Shown here piece by piece: positions 41,762-51,313 of a stretch of DNA of 64,000 nucleotides (its first letter is position 1; every line of letters begins with the position of its first letter). The stretch spans positions 230,923-294,922 of the forward strand of contig JALQPE010001823.1 in the NCBI GenBank assembly GCA_030407315.1, read 5' to 3'. The DNA is from Asparagopsis taxiformis. Its lineage: Eukaryota; Rhodophyta; Florideophyceae; Bonnemaisoniales; Bonnemaisoniaceae. The notes under the pieces are model-generated. The model had not been told where the DNA came from. It did no database searches and worked only from the letters and a program-made list of their open reading frames with translations. The translations under genes were made by a program, and so were the position numbers.

Positions 41762-44700
41762 TTACTTACCACGCCTTTTGGCCGTTCGTCGTTTAGACGT
41801 TTTCTTACCCGCTTGGCGGTCAACTTTCCGGAAGTACCGAGATATTTGCACGTCTGGCACGTTGTGCCGTTGCGTCCACGTAGGGTCACGATACCCGTAC
41901 CACTTCACGAGGAACCATTCCTCCTGATCGTCGTCGACGACATAATCGATCAAGTCGTCTATGGCGAATTCCTGTTCCTCAGGTGGTTCCAGGTTCTGGG
42001 AGACAGTTCCCGGTTCGGGTATAACCTCTTGGCTCGACGAGCGTCGTCTGCTTCCGGTGTTGTCCGTGTCACCCGCAGGGTTTATCGGTTCAGCCGAAGT
42101 GGCTTCTTGGGATATTTCCATGCCGTGTGGTCGGCTTATTCTTGTTTGTCGACGAGAGCGACTATTCTTCTTCGGACTTGTTCCGGTTGGTGCCTTATGG
42201 GTTGATCGGCGTAGCCGGGAGAACGTCTTGTTGGCGTCTTGGGAAGCAGGTTCCTGCATTGTGTCAAGAGTTTCATCCTCGGCGAGGTCAAGTTGAGTGG
42301 ACATCGGCTGTGAAGCAGCATTGTTATTACGACGTATGTCAGCCTGGGCCCCTTCCTCAAAGACGGTTCGTCTCGGACCGATACTCGGTGTGTTAGTTAC
42401 GGAATTACCTTCAACCGCGGGGCGGGATGACAAAGGCTTGGTTACAGGGTGACCTGGGGGTTGTCCGGTGTGAAGAGGTACGCGCTGCGGACCTGATGTC
42501 TCGCGACGTAGTCGTTCTTCCGCCATAGCCGGCACCGTGTTGGCGGCTTGATCGTCGGTTCTTGCCGCAGGTACGGGTGCTCCGTTAGAAGTTAACCGTG
42601 AGTGCGGTATTTCCTGTTCAGGTTGTGGCGCATACGTCACGCGGTCGTGGCTAACTTGTTCGACAAGTCCATCACGTTCAATATGGACGGTACGCCTACC
42701 GGCTTTAGCAACCTTAAAAGGTCCTTGCGCCAGTGGCGTCAACTTGTTTCGTTCCCGTACTTCGGGGTTGTCAAGGTAGACGTAATCACCCTCCTGAAGG
42801 AGTCGTTTGGTCTTCCGGATCCTTCGGTCAAAGTCCCGTTTATAACGCGCTTGCGTGGCTTGTAGCCGTTGACCGGACTTCTCAATCGCGTGAGCAATCC
42901 GTTGCAGGAAATCCTGTTTCAAGAAAGCGTCCGGTTTTTGCCGTGATCTCGTCGAGTGATGAAGGGAGTAGGGTGGTGGGGGTCGACTTAGGATAAGGTC
43001 AAAGGGTGTCGTCCCTGTCGTGCGATGCACGTGCGTATTATACGCGTAAGTCAACGCTGGTGCGTACACATCCCAGTCATTCTGGTTCTCATTTACGTAG
43101 TTGCGTAACATGTTCAACAACGTACGGTTATACCGTTCTACCTGACCGTTGGTCTGAGGGTGGTAGGTTGTTGTGAACAAGTTCTTTGTTCCAAGTTGCA
43201 GGCAAACAGCCTGAAAAAGTTTGGAAGCAAACTGAGGTCCGTTATCGGAGAGCAACGTCCTAGGGGGACCGTACTTGAAAACCCAGTGGGTGCAAAAGGC
43301 AACAGCCACATGGTAAGCAGTGATACTGCGTAATGGTACAACCTGAGTAAGCTTCGTGAAGCGACAGGTAATTACTAAAAGGTGAAGGTTACCCTTCTTT
43401 GTTTTAGGCAACGGGCCTAATAAGTCTATAGAGACTTCTTCCAGCGGTGCTGAAGCTGGGAATAGTTTCAATGTGTTTGCGTGTCTACGCAACTTGAGGC
43501 GGTTCTTGGCGCAAGCCTGACAACGTTCAACCGTAGCGGTTATATCCGCGGCCATGGCAGGCCAATAATACGAGAGACGCATGGTCTCATACATACGGTT
43601 TTGTCCGGGGTGACCCGCGAGTACGTCGTGATGACACATCTTCAACAGGCGGGGCCTGAGTGCTCTTGGTACCACCACTTGGTGGGAATTGTCAAGGGTG
43701 GATTTACGTCGCAAGACACCTTTGTCATCTTCGAAGAAGACAGTGTCAGACTTCTGACTTGTCAATACTTGTTGACAAAAGTCATCAGAGCGTTGCTCCT
43801 CAATCCACTCGTTGAGTGTTATCGGTTCGGAACCCTCTGTCTGAGGGTGTGTCGTTAGGACAGCTGGGTTTATTCCCGTTAGGGATTTGTCAGTGTAATT
43901 CCGCGCGATGAGCACATCAAAGAACCAAGGGTTCATCTCTTCTGTAACAGATACTTCCTGGGTAAGGTCATACGCGAAGAGCGTGGGAATTTCGTCATCC
44001 ACCGGATGTGGGTCTAACCCTTCTGTTTCAACACGCGATAACGCGTCCGGTACTTGGTGAACCCTACCGGGGCGATAGACTATGGTGTAGTCAAACTCTG
44101 AAAGGCGGAGTCGCCAACGGCAAAGGCGCCCGGATGGGTCGGTGATGTTCATCAACCAACGCAACGCGTTATGATCGGATCGTACCACAAACTTTGTTTG
44201 CTCAAGGTATGGTCTGAGGGTAGTGACTGCCCATACTACAGCGAGACACTCGCGCTCTGTCGGAGAATATCCCCGTTCGGGTTTGGTTAAGGTCCGCGAC
44301 CAGTATCCTACAGGACGATAGTCGTCGTCATCCTGCTGTTGCAACAGCGCACACCCTATCTGATACGCAGAAGCGTCCGTGTCTACGATGTAGGGTTTAC
44401 CCACTCTTGGCAGAGCCAATATTGGTGGTTGCACCAAGGATTCCTTGAGTTGTTCAAACGCGTGGCGTTGTTCCTCTGTTGGAGGCATTGAACCGAAGCT
44501 CGGTAGGTTTTCCTTAGTCAACATCGCGTTGAGGGGGTGGGAGATATCCGCGTACCCCTTCACGAAACGGCGGAAGACCCCGCAGCTCCCGAGGAAAGAA
44601 CGCATTTGCGTAGGTGTGGTCGGAAAAGTTGCTTTCGCAATAGCGTCCGTTGCCGTTTGGGCGACCGCTAGCTTACCTGGCATAACCACATGTCCAAGGT

Positions 44701-46462
44701 AATCTACCTTCGCTTCGAAGAAGTGGCACTTGGATAGTTTTAGGGTTACCCCTGCCTTCCTCAACAGTGTGAGTACCTGATCCACCTGATGAAGGTGTTC
44801 TTCCTCACTCCGTGAGAAGACGATGACGTCGTCAAGATAGATGAGACAAGTTTGCCAGCGTATGCTGCTTAAGATAATATCGATAGCACGTTGGAACGTG
44901 GCGGGCGCATTCTTCAGCCCGAAGGGCAATCGTTTAAATCGATATGTTCCAAGGTGCGACGTAAAGGCCGTCTTATCCCGATCCTCGGAGGCAACGGGAA
45001 TCTGCCAATAGCCCGAGTTACAGTCGAGCGTGGTGAACACGCGTGCATCTCCTAAGGAGTCTATACAATCGTCCATACGAGGCAACGGATAATCGTCCGA
45101 TATTGTGATATCGTTGAGACGGCGGTAGTCAACGCAAAAGCGTAGCTTACCATCCTTCTTGGGTACCAAGACAACTGGGCTAGCCCACTCAGAATTCGAG
45201 GGTTCGATGACCCCTTTCTCTAGCATGGAGATGATCTCCTTACTTGCTAGCTCCCTTCTCAAGGGTCCCATCCGGTATGGTTGCTGTCGACGAGGTCGAC
45301 TTCCTTCGATTACATCGATCCGATGCTCGGTTGCTTTAATGTCTCCAAGAGACCCGTCCCACATGGACTCATGCTGCGATAGCATCGCTATAATTTTCTC
45401 CTTCAACTGCGGTTGCTGAAGGTGTTCCAAGGATACATCCTCCCGCCATTGCGGATTCTCTTTCTCCTTGGTTCCCGTCGCCGGGTTGGTCAGACTGACG
45501 ATACGGTCTGTACCGGAAGTGGATAACTCACTGGGGAGCTTTCGATCGGCTGTGCCGGGTGCTCGATGAGCAATACCAACAACCGTCCCCTTCGGGAGGT
45601 ATCTCTCTGCTGACCCAAAATTCGTTAGAATAACAGTGAAGACTGTTCGAGGAATGATTTCGGCAATGCCGTTTGGCATTGAGATCCGCTGTCGGTGGAA
45701 AAGTTTTCCCTTCGCCTCGAGGAGGCTTAGTCCGCCCCCAGCACAGACCACCGATGCGGTTACTTGACTCATGGGGGGAAGGGTGATTTCTCTTGCTAGC
45801 CGGATCCTGTTGGACTGGTGGTCCAAGTCAGTACCCTGCGAAGGGCTTGAATCATGTATATAGCAAGAAGAAGAAGAGTTGTTCATTTTACTCACATTCT
45901 GCATAAGCAGTATGGCTATCGAGCCACCATCATGCACATCAATGCGCTGAGCGCGGCATCGAATTGCCTCTACATGCGAGTTCATGATACCTGTTCCCAG
46001 GATAACTGGTACTGCCAGCTTAGGGGCTACAAAGAATTCTGCGTCCAGAAGCTTTCGGCCTAGCTGTATTAGCAGCTTGATTCTTCCCGTTATCCTGAGA
46101 GGATTACCATTGGCGTCTGCCAGTTGAGGGATATTCCCGGTCTGCGCGGCATAGGCCTTCCATCCCTTTGGTAAGGTTGATTCCTGGACGACCGAAGGAC
46201 CGGAACCGGTGTCCATAACCATACGCATGGGCGTTAGAAGTGTCTTGGAAATTCCGATCGAACCTAAAACCACGTAGTGGGCTGCCTTCAAGAGACATGC
46301 AGCCTTTGGCTGAGAGGGGAGGGGATAAGGGGTATCCCCGGTTGGTGTCTGGGTAGGACGGTTCAACCGATTTGGTTTCTTCGTTCCACCCTGTGGAGAT
46401 GTGGATGGTGAGATGTCCACCCTACAGCGAAGCTGTTCCACCTCCTGGCGGGAGCGCGACAC
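41762..46462 (-). CDS. pol: Chromovirus Pol polyprotein, copy 2
   Basis: 1566 residues with the same domains as copy 1: protease DTGSG, RT YLDD, RNase H, HHCC and D,D-35-E integrase, chromodomain. I counted about eight substitutions between copies (for example SDAYPL in copy 1 against SDDYPL here, LKLAKC against LKLSKC, PDEQIS against PDVQIS); no catalytic motif is changed. The same -1 relation to gag holds. Confidence 0.93.
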   Translation of the reverse strand: MSRSRQEVEQLRCRVDISPSTSPQGGTKKPNRLNRPTQTPTGDTPYPLPSQPKAACLLKAAHYVVLGSIGISKTLLTPMRMVMDTGSGPSVVQESTLPKGWKAYAAQTGNIPQLADANGNPLRITGRIKLLIQLGRKLLDAEFFVAPKLAVPVILGTGIMNSHVEAIRCRAQRIDVHDGGSIAILLMQNVSKMNNSSSSCYIHDSSPSQGTDLDHQSNRIRLAREITLPPMSQVTASVVCAGGGLSLLEAKGKLFHRQRISMPNGIAEIIPRTVFTVILTNFGSAERYLPKGTVVGIAHRAPGTADRKLPSELSTSGTDRIVSLTNPATGTKEKENPQWREDVSLEHLQQPQLKEKIIAMLSQHESMWDGSLGDIKATEHRIDVIEGSRPRRQQPYRMGPLRRELASKEIISMLEKGVIEPSNSEWASPVVLVPKKDGKLRFCVDYRRLNDITISDDYPLPRMDDCIDSLGDARVFTTLDCNSGYWQIPVASEDRDKTAFTSHLGTYRFKRLPFGLKNAPATFQRAIDIILSSIRWQTCLIYLDDVIVFSRSEEEHLHQVDQVLTLLRKAGVTLKLSKCHFFEAKVDYLGHVVMPGKLAVAQTATDAIAKATFPTTPTQMRSFLGSCGVFRRFVKGYADISHPLNAMLTKENLPSFGSMPPTEEQRHAFEQLKESLVQPPILALPRVGKPYIVDTDASAYQIGCALLQQQDDDDYRPVGYWSRTLTKPERGYSPTERECLAVVWAVTTLRPYLEQTKFVVRSDHNALRWLMNITDPSGRLCRWRLRLSEFDYTIVYRPGRVHQVPDALSRVETEGLDPHPVDDEIPTLFAYDLTQEVSVTEEMNPWFFDVLIARNYTDKSLTGINPAVLTTHPQTEGSEPITLNEWIEEQRSDDFCQQVLTSQKSDTVFFEDDKGVLRRKSTLDNSHQVVVPRALRPRLLKMCHHDVLAGHPGQNRMYETMRLSYYWPAMAADITATVERCQACAKNRLKLRRHANTLKLFPASAPLEEVSIDLLGPLPKTKKGNLHLLVITCRFTKLTQVVPLRSITAYHVAVAFCTHWVFKYGPPRTLLSDNGPQFASKLFQAVCLQLGTKNLFTTTYHPQTNGQVERYNRTLLNMLRNYVNENQNDWDVYAPALTYAYNTHVHRTTGTTPFDLILSRPPPPYSLHHSTRSRQKPDAFLKQDFLQRIAHAIEKSGQRLQATQARYKRDFDRRIRKTKRLLQEGDYVYLDNPEVRERNKLTPLAQGPFKVAKAGRRTVHIERDGLVEQVSHDRVTYAPQPEQEIPHSRLTSNGAPVPAARTDDQAANTVPAMAEERLRRETSGPQRVPLHTGQPPGHPVTKPLSSRPAVEGNSVTNTPSIGPRRTVFEEGAQADIRRNNNAASQPMSTQLDLAEDETLDTMQEPASQDANKTFSRLRRSTHKAPTGTSPKKNSRSRRQTRISRPHGMEISQEATSAEPINPAGDTDNTGSRRRSSSQEVIPEPGTVSQNLEPPEEQEFAIDDLIDYVVDDDQEEWFLVKWYGYRDPTWTQRHNVPDVQISRYFRKVDRQAGKKTSKRRTAKRRGK

Positions 46463-46476
46463 CTCACTCCCCCCGA

Positions 46477-48405
46477 TTAGTTTTCCGACGAAGTGTCGGA
46501 CGTTTCATCTGAAGATGCTAGAGCATCAACTGCGGTTTCTTCCGAACGAGAAGGACCAATACTCCGTTGCAATCCGGAAGCCAGATTTGTTTGTTCAACG
46601 ACGTTGTCGTCCTCGGCAAACGCGACCATTCGCGGAAACGGTTTCTGCCGTTGGAGAACTGTTTTAGCAGGGACCTGCTTCTTCTTGAACTTGTCGAATT
46701 GCCGTTGCTGGCGGCGCATGACTTGTTCCGGCTCTTGCTGGTATGCATAGTTCGCGAAAGCGAAATACATTCCCACGGAACGGGAGAGGTACGGGCATGT
46801 GTACAGCACGTGACCGGGTTGCCGGCATCCGGAGCAGCGCCAATTGACCGCTCCCTTCGGGATCATGGATTCGGCAAGACTCACATGTTCCTCTGTGAGG
46901 GGCGGTACCTCCATCGGCGGTGTCTCCGCGTTCGGTCCCACGGTCAGTGGTTGTAACGTCTGCGACGTAGACATTTCTCTCCTCATTCCGAGGTCTCCAT
47001 TAGCCATGGTAGCTAATAACGCTTTGCGTTTCCTCTCGGCAAGCTCCCTATTAGGGTACATCTTGGGCTTAGCCGTGTCGGCTGTGGTGGCTCTTAAGGA
47101 ATCTCCGAGTCCTTTAGCCAAATTGCGTACCGCAAGGAAGTCTTCGCCGTCTCGGCCAACAGTCACCTTAACGGTGTCTTTTACCCCCGGGCGTAGCCCT
47201 TTGAGGTAATAGTTTACCAAGTCTCTCTCAGAGAAAACATTAGCACACAACAGTGCGGCCTCTTGCAGTCTACCGGCGTATTCTGCCTCATCTTCGTGAG
47301 GTTCTTGTTTAATACGCGTGACCGCGTCGTAGGCTTCAGCCAAAACTGTATCCGTTGCATAACGAGAAAGTAAAGCATGGAAGGCCTGTGGCCAAGTTAT
47401 CTGCTGGTGCAGTTGATTTAGCAACTTCCTTTTCCGAGATTCGGACGCGATGAATCGTTGCGCATCTCCTTCAAGGAAATAACGTAGCAACTTTGTTGCT
47501 ATTCCTTCTGATACTCCGCAGGAGTCACAAGCATCTTGGTACTCCGCAAGGAATCGAAGTATATCGATGGGTTGCGTTCCATCGAACGGCGTCAAGGACG
47601 CATTGAAGTTCCGGATCTTTTCCGTTATCTTGTAGAGACTTCTACTCTTTCCGTTCGGAGCTTCTGTCGATGACGACTTGTCTTGTAACCGGTAATACCG
47701 GTAGGATACTACACGATCGAACGCGGGTTCGCGGGCTCTTAAAGGAGTTAAGCCTGGTTCCAAGGGTCCTTCTGTTTCGAATGGATTCGAAGGTGAATCG
47801 AACCCGAAAACTGGGTCACTCATGTTGGGATTTGTACTTGGTACCGGACGGGCGAGAGACTCGCTGAGTAAATCCACTCGATCCGACAAACGTCTGGTGA
47901 CGTCAACGACCTTGTCGAGCTTCTCGGCTTCCACAGCTACGCTGTTCTCGGCAGTGCCGTCTTGTTGATTCCACAGCCCTTGGTGCTGATGATCGGAAGA
48001 AGAACTAGCGTAGCTTCTCCTTTGTAGGTCGGTGACCTTCTTCTCAAGCCGGATAACCCGTTGTAGAAAATCCACACGGATAGACTTCCACGTTCCCGAG
48101 AAGACTTCTACTTCTTTCTCATCTACCACTTCGTGGCAAATGGCTTTCAGCTTCGGTGCAAGCAAATCAATCGTGTGATCCACGAGAGTTGAGACGAGAT
48201 CGCCGTGTCTATCATCGAGGGTGTCCTCAACGGCTTGGCTGACCTCGTCGCGCATCTCTTTCAATTTATCATTGAGAATCTTGTCTGCATGTTCATGCAT
48301 AAGTCGGAAGACTCCTTCCTCAGTGACGAATTCTTCGTTTGAACCTCCCCCGATAGGGCCTGACTCGGAGTCAGAATGTTCCGGAGACTTGTCCGATGGC
48401 ATCAC
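46477..48405 (-). CDS. gag: Chromovirus Gag, copy 2
   Basis: 642 residues, with the CCHC knuckle intact. It differs from copy 1 at about five positions (QAFHALL, LAEAYD, YAGRLQ, YPNREL, MANGDL). It is the last intact gene before the CACTA border about 100 bp upstream. Confidence 0.88.
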   Translation of the reverse strand: MMPSDKSPEHSDSESGPIGGGSNEEFVTEEGVFRLMHEHADKILNDKLKEMRDEVSQAVEDTLDDRHGDLVSTLVDHTIDLLAPKLKAICHEVVDEKEVEVFSGTWKSIRVDFLQRVIRLEKKVTDLQRRSYASSSSDHQHQGLWNQQDGTAENSVAVEAEKLDKVVDVTRRLSDRVDLLSESLARPVPSTNPNMSDPVFGFDSPSNPFETEGPLEPGLTPLRAREPAFDRVVSYRYYRLQDKSSSTEAPNGKSRSLYKITEKIRNFNASLTPFDGTQPIDILRFLAEYQDACDSCGVSEGIATKLLRYFLEGDAQRFIASESRKRKLLNQLHQQITWPQAFHALLSRYATDTVLAEAYDAVTRIKQEPHEDEAEYAGRLQEAALLCANVFSERDLVNYYLKGLRPGVKDTVKVTVGRDGEDFLAVRNLAKGLGDSLRATTADTAKPKMYPNRELAERKRKALLATMANGDLGMRREMSTSQTLQPLTVGPNAETPPMEVPPLTEEHVSLAESMIPKGAVNWRCSGCRQPGHVLYTCPYLSRSVGMYFAFANYAYQQEPEQVMRRQQRQFDKFKKKQVPAKTVLQRQKPFPRMVAFAEDDNVVEQTNLASGLQRSIGPSRSEETAVDALASSDETSDTSSEN

Positions 48406-48504
48406 TTCTACTCTTGCTCAATGAGCTCACGTCTCACGACGAGTTTACTCTTCTTGAGTGGTTTCGGTGTGTCGCCGGTCGGCTAAGATGTCGGTAAGAT
48501 TCTA

Positions 48505-48861
48505 CACTACGGTGTTGAAAAGGGGGCCTCAGACAGTACTGCGAGACAGTGATTTTTACTGTCTGAGACAGTAAAAATCACTATGCGGCAAATGAAAATT
48601 AATGCCACACTTGGAGACAGTGATTTGCACTGTCTGGCAGACAGTACGGAACACTGTCTGCAGACAGTAAAAAACACTGTCTCACAGTACTGTCTGAGGC
48701 AGTGAATGGAGACAGTAAAAATTAATGATTTATTCAATAGTTGGATATGATGTAATTTACTGTACTGGGCAGTGTTGGCGGATAGTGTTTTGTATTGGCC
48801 AAGGCAACATGGCCGGATAGTGAAATACGCTGCCTGGGACAATAGATGGAACCAACACGGT
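48505..48861. repeat. CACTA terminus and GACAGT/ACTGTC motif cluster
   Basis: After CACTACGGTG there are more than a dozen copies of GACAGT or its complement in both orientations, often paired as small palindromes (for example ACTGTCTGAGACAGT). Such motif clusters are the usual binding sites of CACTA accessory proteins; that role here is inferred. Confidence 0.65.
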
Positions 48862-49511
48862 GCACTGTCCTGGGCAGTACCTGGAGACAGTGATTTTCAC
48901 TGTCCTGGGCAGTACCTGGAGACAGTGATTTTCACTGTCCTGGGCAGTACCTGGAGACAGTGATTTTCACTGTCCTGGGCAATACCTGGAGACAGTACAC
49001 TGTCCTGGGCAGTACCTGGAGACAGTGCACTGTCCTGGGCAGTACCTGTAGACAGTACTTTGTGCTGCCCTGGGCAGTACCTGTAGACAGTACTTTGTGC
49101 TGCCCTGGGCAGCACCTGTAGACAGTACTTTGTGCTGCCCTGGGCAGCACCTGTAGACAGTACTTTGTGCTGCCCTGGGCAGCACCTGTAGACAGTACTT
49201 TGTGCTGCCCTGGGCAGCACCTGTAGACAGTACTTTGTGCTGCCCTGGGCAGCACCTGTAGACAGTACTTTGTGCTGCCCTGGGCAGCACCTGTAGACAG
49301 TATTTCGTGCTGCCCTGGGCAGCACCTGTAGACAGTATTTCGTGCTGCCCTGGGCAGCACCTGTAGACAGTACTTTGTGCTGCCCTGGGCAGCACCTGTA
49401 GACAGTATTTCGTGCTGCCCTGGGCAGCACCTGGAGACAGTATTTCGTGCTGCCCTGGGCAGCACCTGGAGACAGTATTTCGTGCTGCCCTGGGCAGCAC
49501 CTGGAGACAGT
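48862..49511. repeat. Subterminal minisatellite, about 19 units of 30-35 bp
   Basis: The consensus unit contains GCTGCCCTGGGCAGC (near-palindrome), then ACCTGTAGACAGT, then TACTTTGTGCT. Early units use the variant CACTGTCCTGGGCAGTACC and two are 30 bp long; from 49041 onwards the 35-bp form is nearly uniform. Each unit carries one GACAGT motif. The long open frames on the minus strand here are a by-product of a unit length that cycles through all three frames. Confidence 0.9.
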
Positions 49512-51313
49512 AAAAGTAGTGTCCTGATATAGTAAAATTCGGTGTCTGGGAGTGGTGGATGAGATGGAGCGTCACGCTGTCGTGGGCATCTTTCTGGGGT
49601 AGAGGAAGGCAGTTCTAGCGCTATGAGGATGGGGCATGGACGGTATTCATATGGGAATGGACAGAATAGTACGGCTAGGAATTTTTATTTCGTAGTGACT
49701 ATGAGCTAGCGAGAGGTATACGCGGTAGGATAGGTAGCAATCTAAGAGGGTGCGATATGGGAAGCTTCACTCTGGATTTGTTTATTTGCGCAGGCTACAT
49801 TGAGAATAAACAATCCCTATGTTAAAAATGCTACTACAACTAACACTATTCCGACGAGTAAAACTAAAACTACTAGAAAAGTCTAGAAATCTATCAACTG
49901 ATTGAGCTGCATGAATAAGCTAGGAAATGAAGAGAAGAAGAAAAAATGATGTAGAGAAAGGAAACAAGTTAGTGACGTTGAATTGGAGAGGGAAATTGAT
50001 GGTGATTAGGAGACTAACGTACCTTAACAAATACCATTGCATCCCAAATTGAGATATGTACTCACAGGCAGAAAAGAAAATTAGTGGAGAAGTGGTAAGA
50101 GAGAAAGATAAATGAAAGTAGAATTGGAACACTCACCGACTGGAAACCTGAGAAAGAGAAAACGAATAGAAAACTGGGTTAGTGGCGTGAGTTGTGGAAA
50201 CGTACCATCATGGTTCATATCCGTCGGAGACAAAGCAACAACTTTGGCCTTGGGAGCCGTATTGATGATCTAAAACTTACGCTTTGGAAGCAGTTTAGAT
50301 GATCTATACGGCTTCCACGGCCAGGGTTGTTGCTTTGCTTCCGACGGATATGAAGATGGAAACAGGGATCTCCAGAATCTGTTGTTTAAGTAGCACTCTG
50401 CGGGCGGAAATGACGTGTACTCTAACAATAGAGGGATGAATTTGAAACGGAGCGGTGCGATGGGAGGCCCAGAAAAACGATACCTAGGGTGCGAATTACG
50501 CTTTGAAGCACATGACCTGGCAGAACAGGCGCAAAATTATTGTATCTTCTACCGCCTTCTCTAGTCTATAATGACGTCATCACTACAGAAATATAGGAAA
50601 AACACTAGCATATCGGGCCTACTGGAAAGGGGGAGGCGAGGAGTAGGAAAAATGGCGCACTTTCCTGGACGAGGAGTCCGCGCTTCCAGTGATGATTTGG
50701 ACGGTATATATCGATGACGTCATTGCATGCTCTGAGCACACTTGGCAGGCAGTCAAAGCGGGCCACGTGGATGTGGGCGGCTAGGAAACAGCAGTGTGGG
50801 AGAAATTTTATAATTTTCATGTTGCAAGCGAGCAGTGAATCTGCATTGCAATATATAAATTTATGCTAATTTAAGATATCACACCGAGTACGATTCAACG
50901 AGAGATTGTGCTTTCAACTTGTAAATAGGGCCGAAAATGGTAGAGTATACGAGTAGGAAGTACGTGTATGAGAAAATCAGATTCAGTATTAGTGCCTAGA
51001 GCATCACTGCGAAATAAACGGCCGTTTTCCGGAAATGGATACATCTTGGCTGGGTTTGTGGTTAGGGGATGCGATACAAGATAGCAAAACGATGTTGAGT
51101 CCGGATGAAATAGCAATCAATGTGCATAAAGCAATGAGCATAGGGCAAAGCATTGTGGTGAACCAGTTCATTGGATCGAATGAAAGCCTGGAAAGGTTTC
51201 GTAACGGTTAAAAGTAGTAGTACTGTATTGAGATAGTAGTCATGTCATAGAAGTTTAGAGTTGTATTCTATGCAACAAAACTGAGCGAAGAAGAAAAGAA
51301 CAAAAACATCAAG
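49512..51313. other. Upstream region of the CACTA transposase, no gene recognised
   Basis: AT-rich sequence with only short unrelated frames; it contains the foldback element listed separately. It probably holds the transposase promoter and 5' UTR. Confidence 0.5.
50216..50352. repeat. Foldback (inverted-repeat) element, 137 bp
   Basis: The left arm (50216-50275, starting CATATCCGTCGGAGACAAAG) is the imperfect complement of the right arm (50294-50352, ending TCCGACGGATATG). A loop of about 18 bases separates them. It could be a small MITE or an RNA hairpin in the transposase leader. Confidence 0.7.

Larger units (their letters stand above)
37549..48504 (-). mobile_element. Chromovirus copy 2, cut at its 5' side by the CACTA element
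   Basis: It has the same order as copy 1: 3' LTR, opposite-strand ORF, pol, gag and about 100 bp upstream of gag. It stops at ...GATTCTA (48504), whereas copy 1 continues GGTCGAGAG at the same point (37078). The next base, 48505, begins CACTACGG. The 5' leader and 5' LTR are therefore expected on the far side of the CACTA insertion, beyond this window. From about 30262 rightwards the copies differ at roughly 24 sites in 6.8 kb; leftwards I found only the one-base deletion. Confidence 0.8.

Noticed and set aside
48897..49575. Three overlapping minus-strand frames of 177-202 codons encoding repeated Cys/Pro/Gly-rich peptides
   Set aside because: They are translations of the 35-bp minisatellite, which stays open in all three frames because the unit lacks stop codons; the peptides are the same string in shifted phase.
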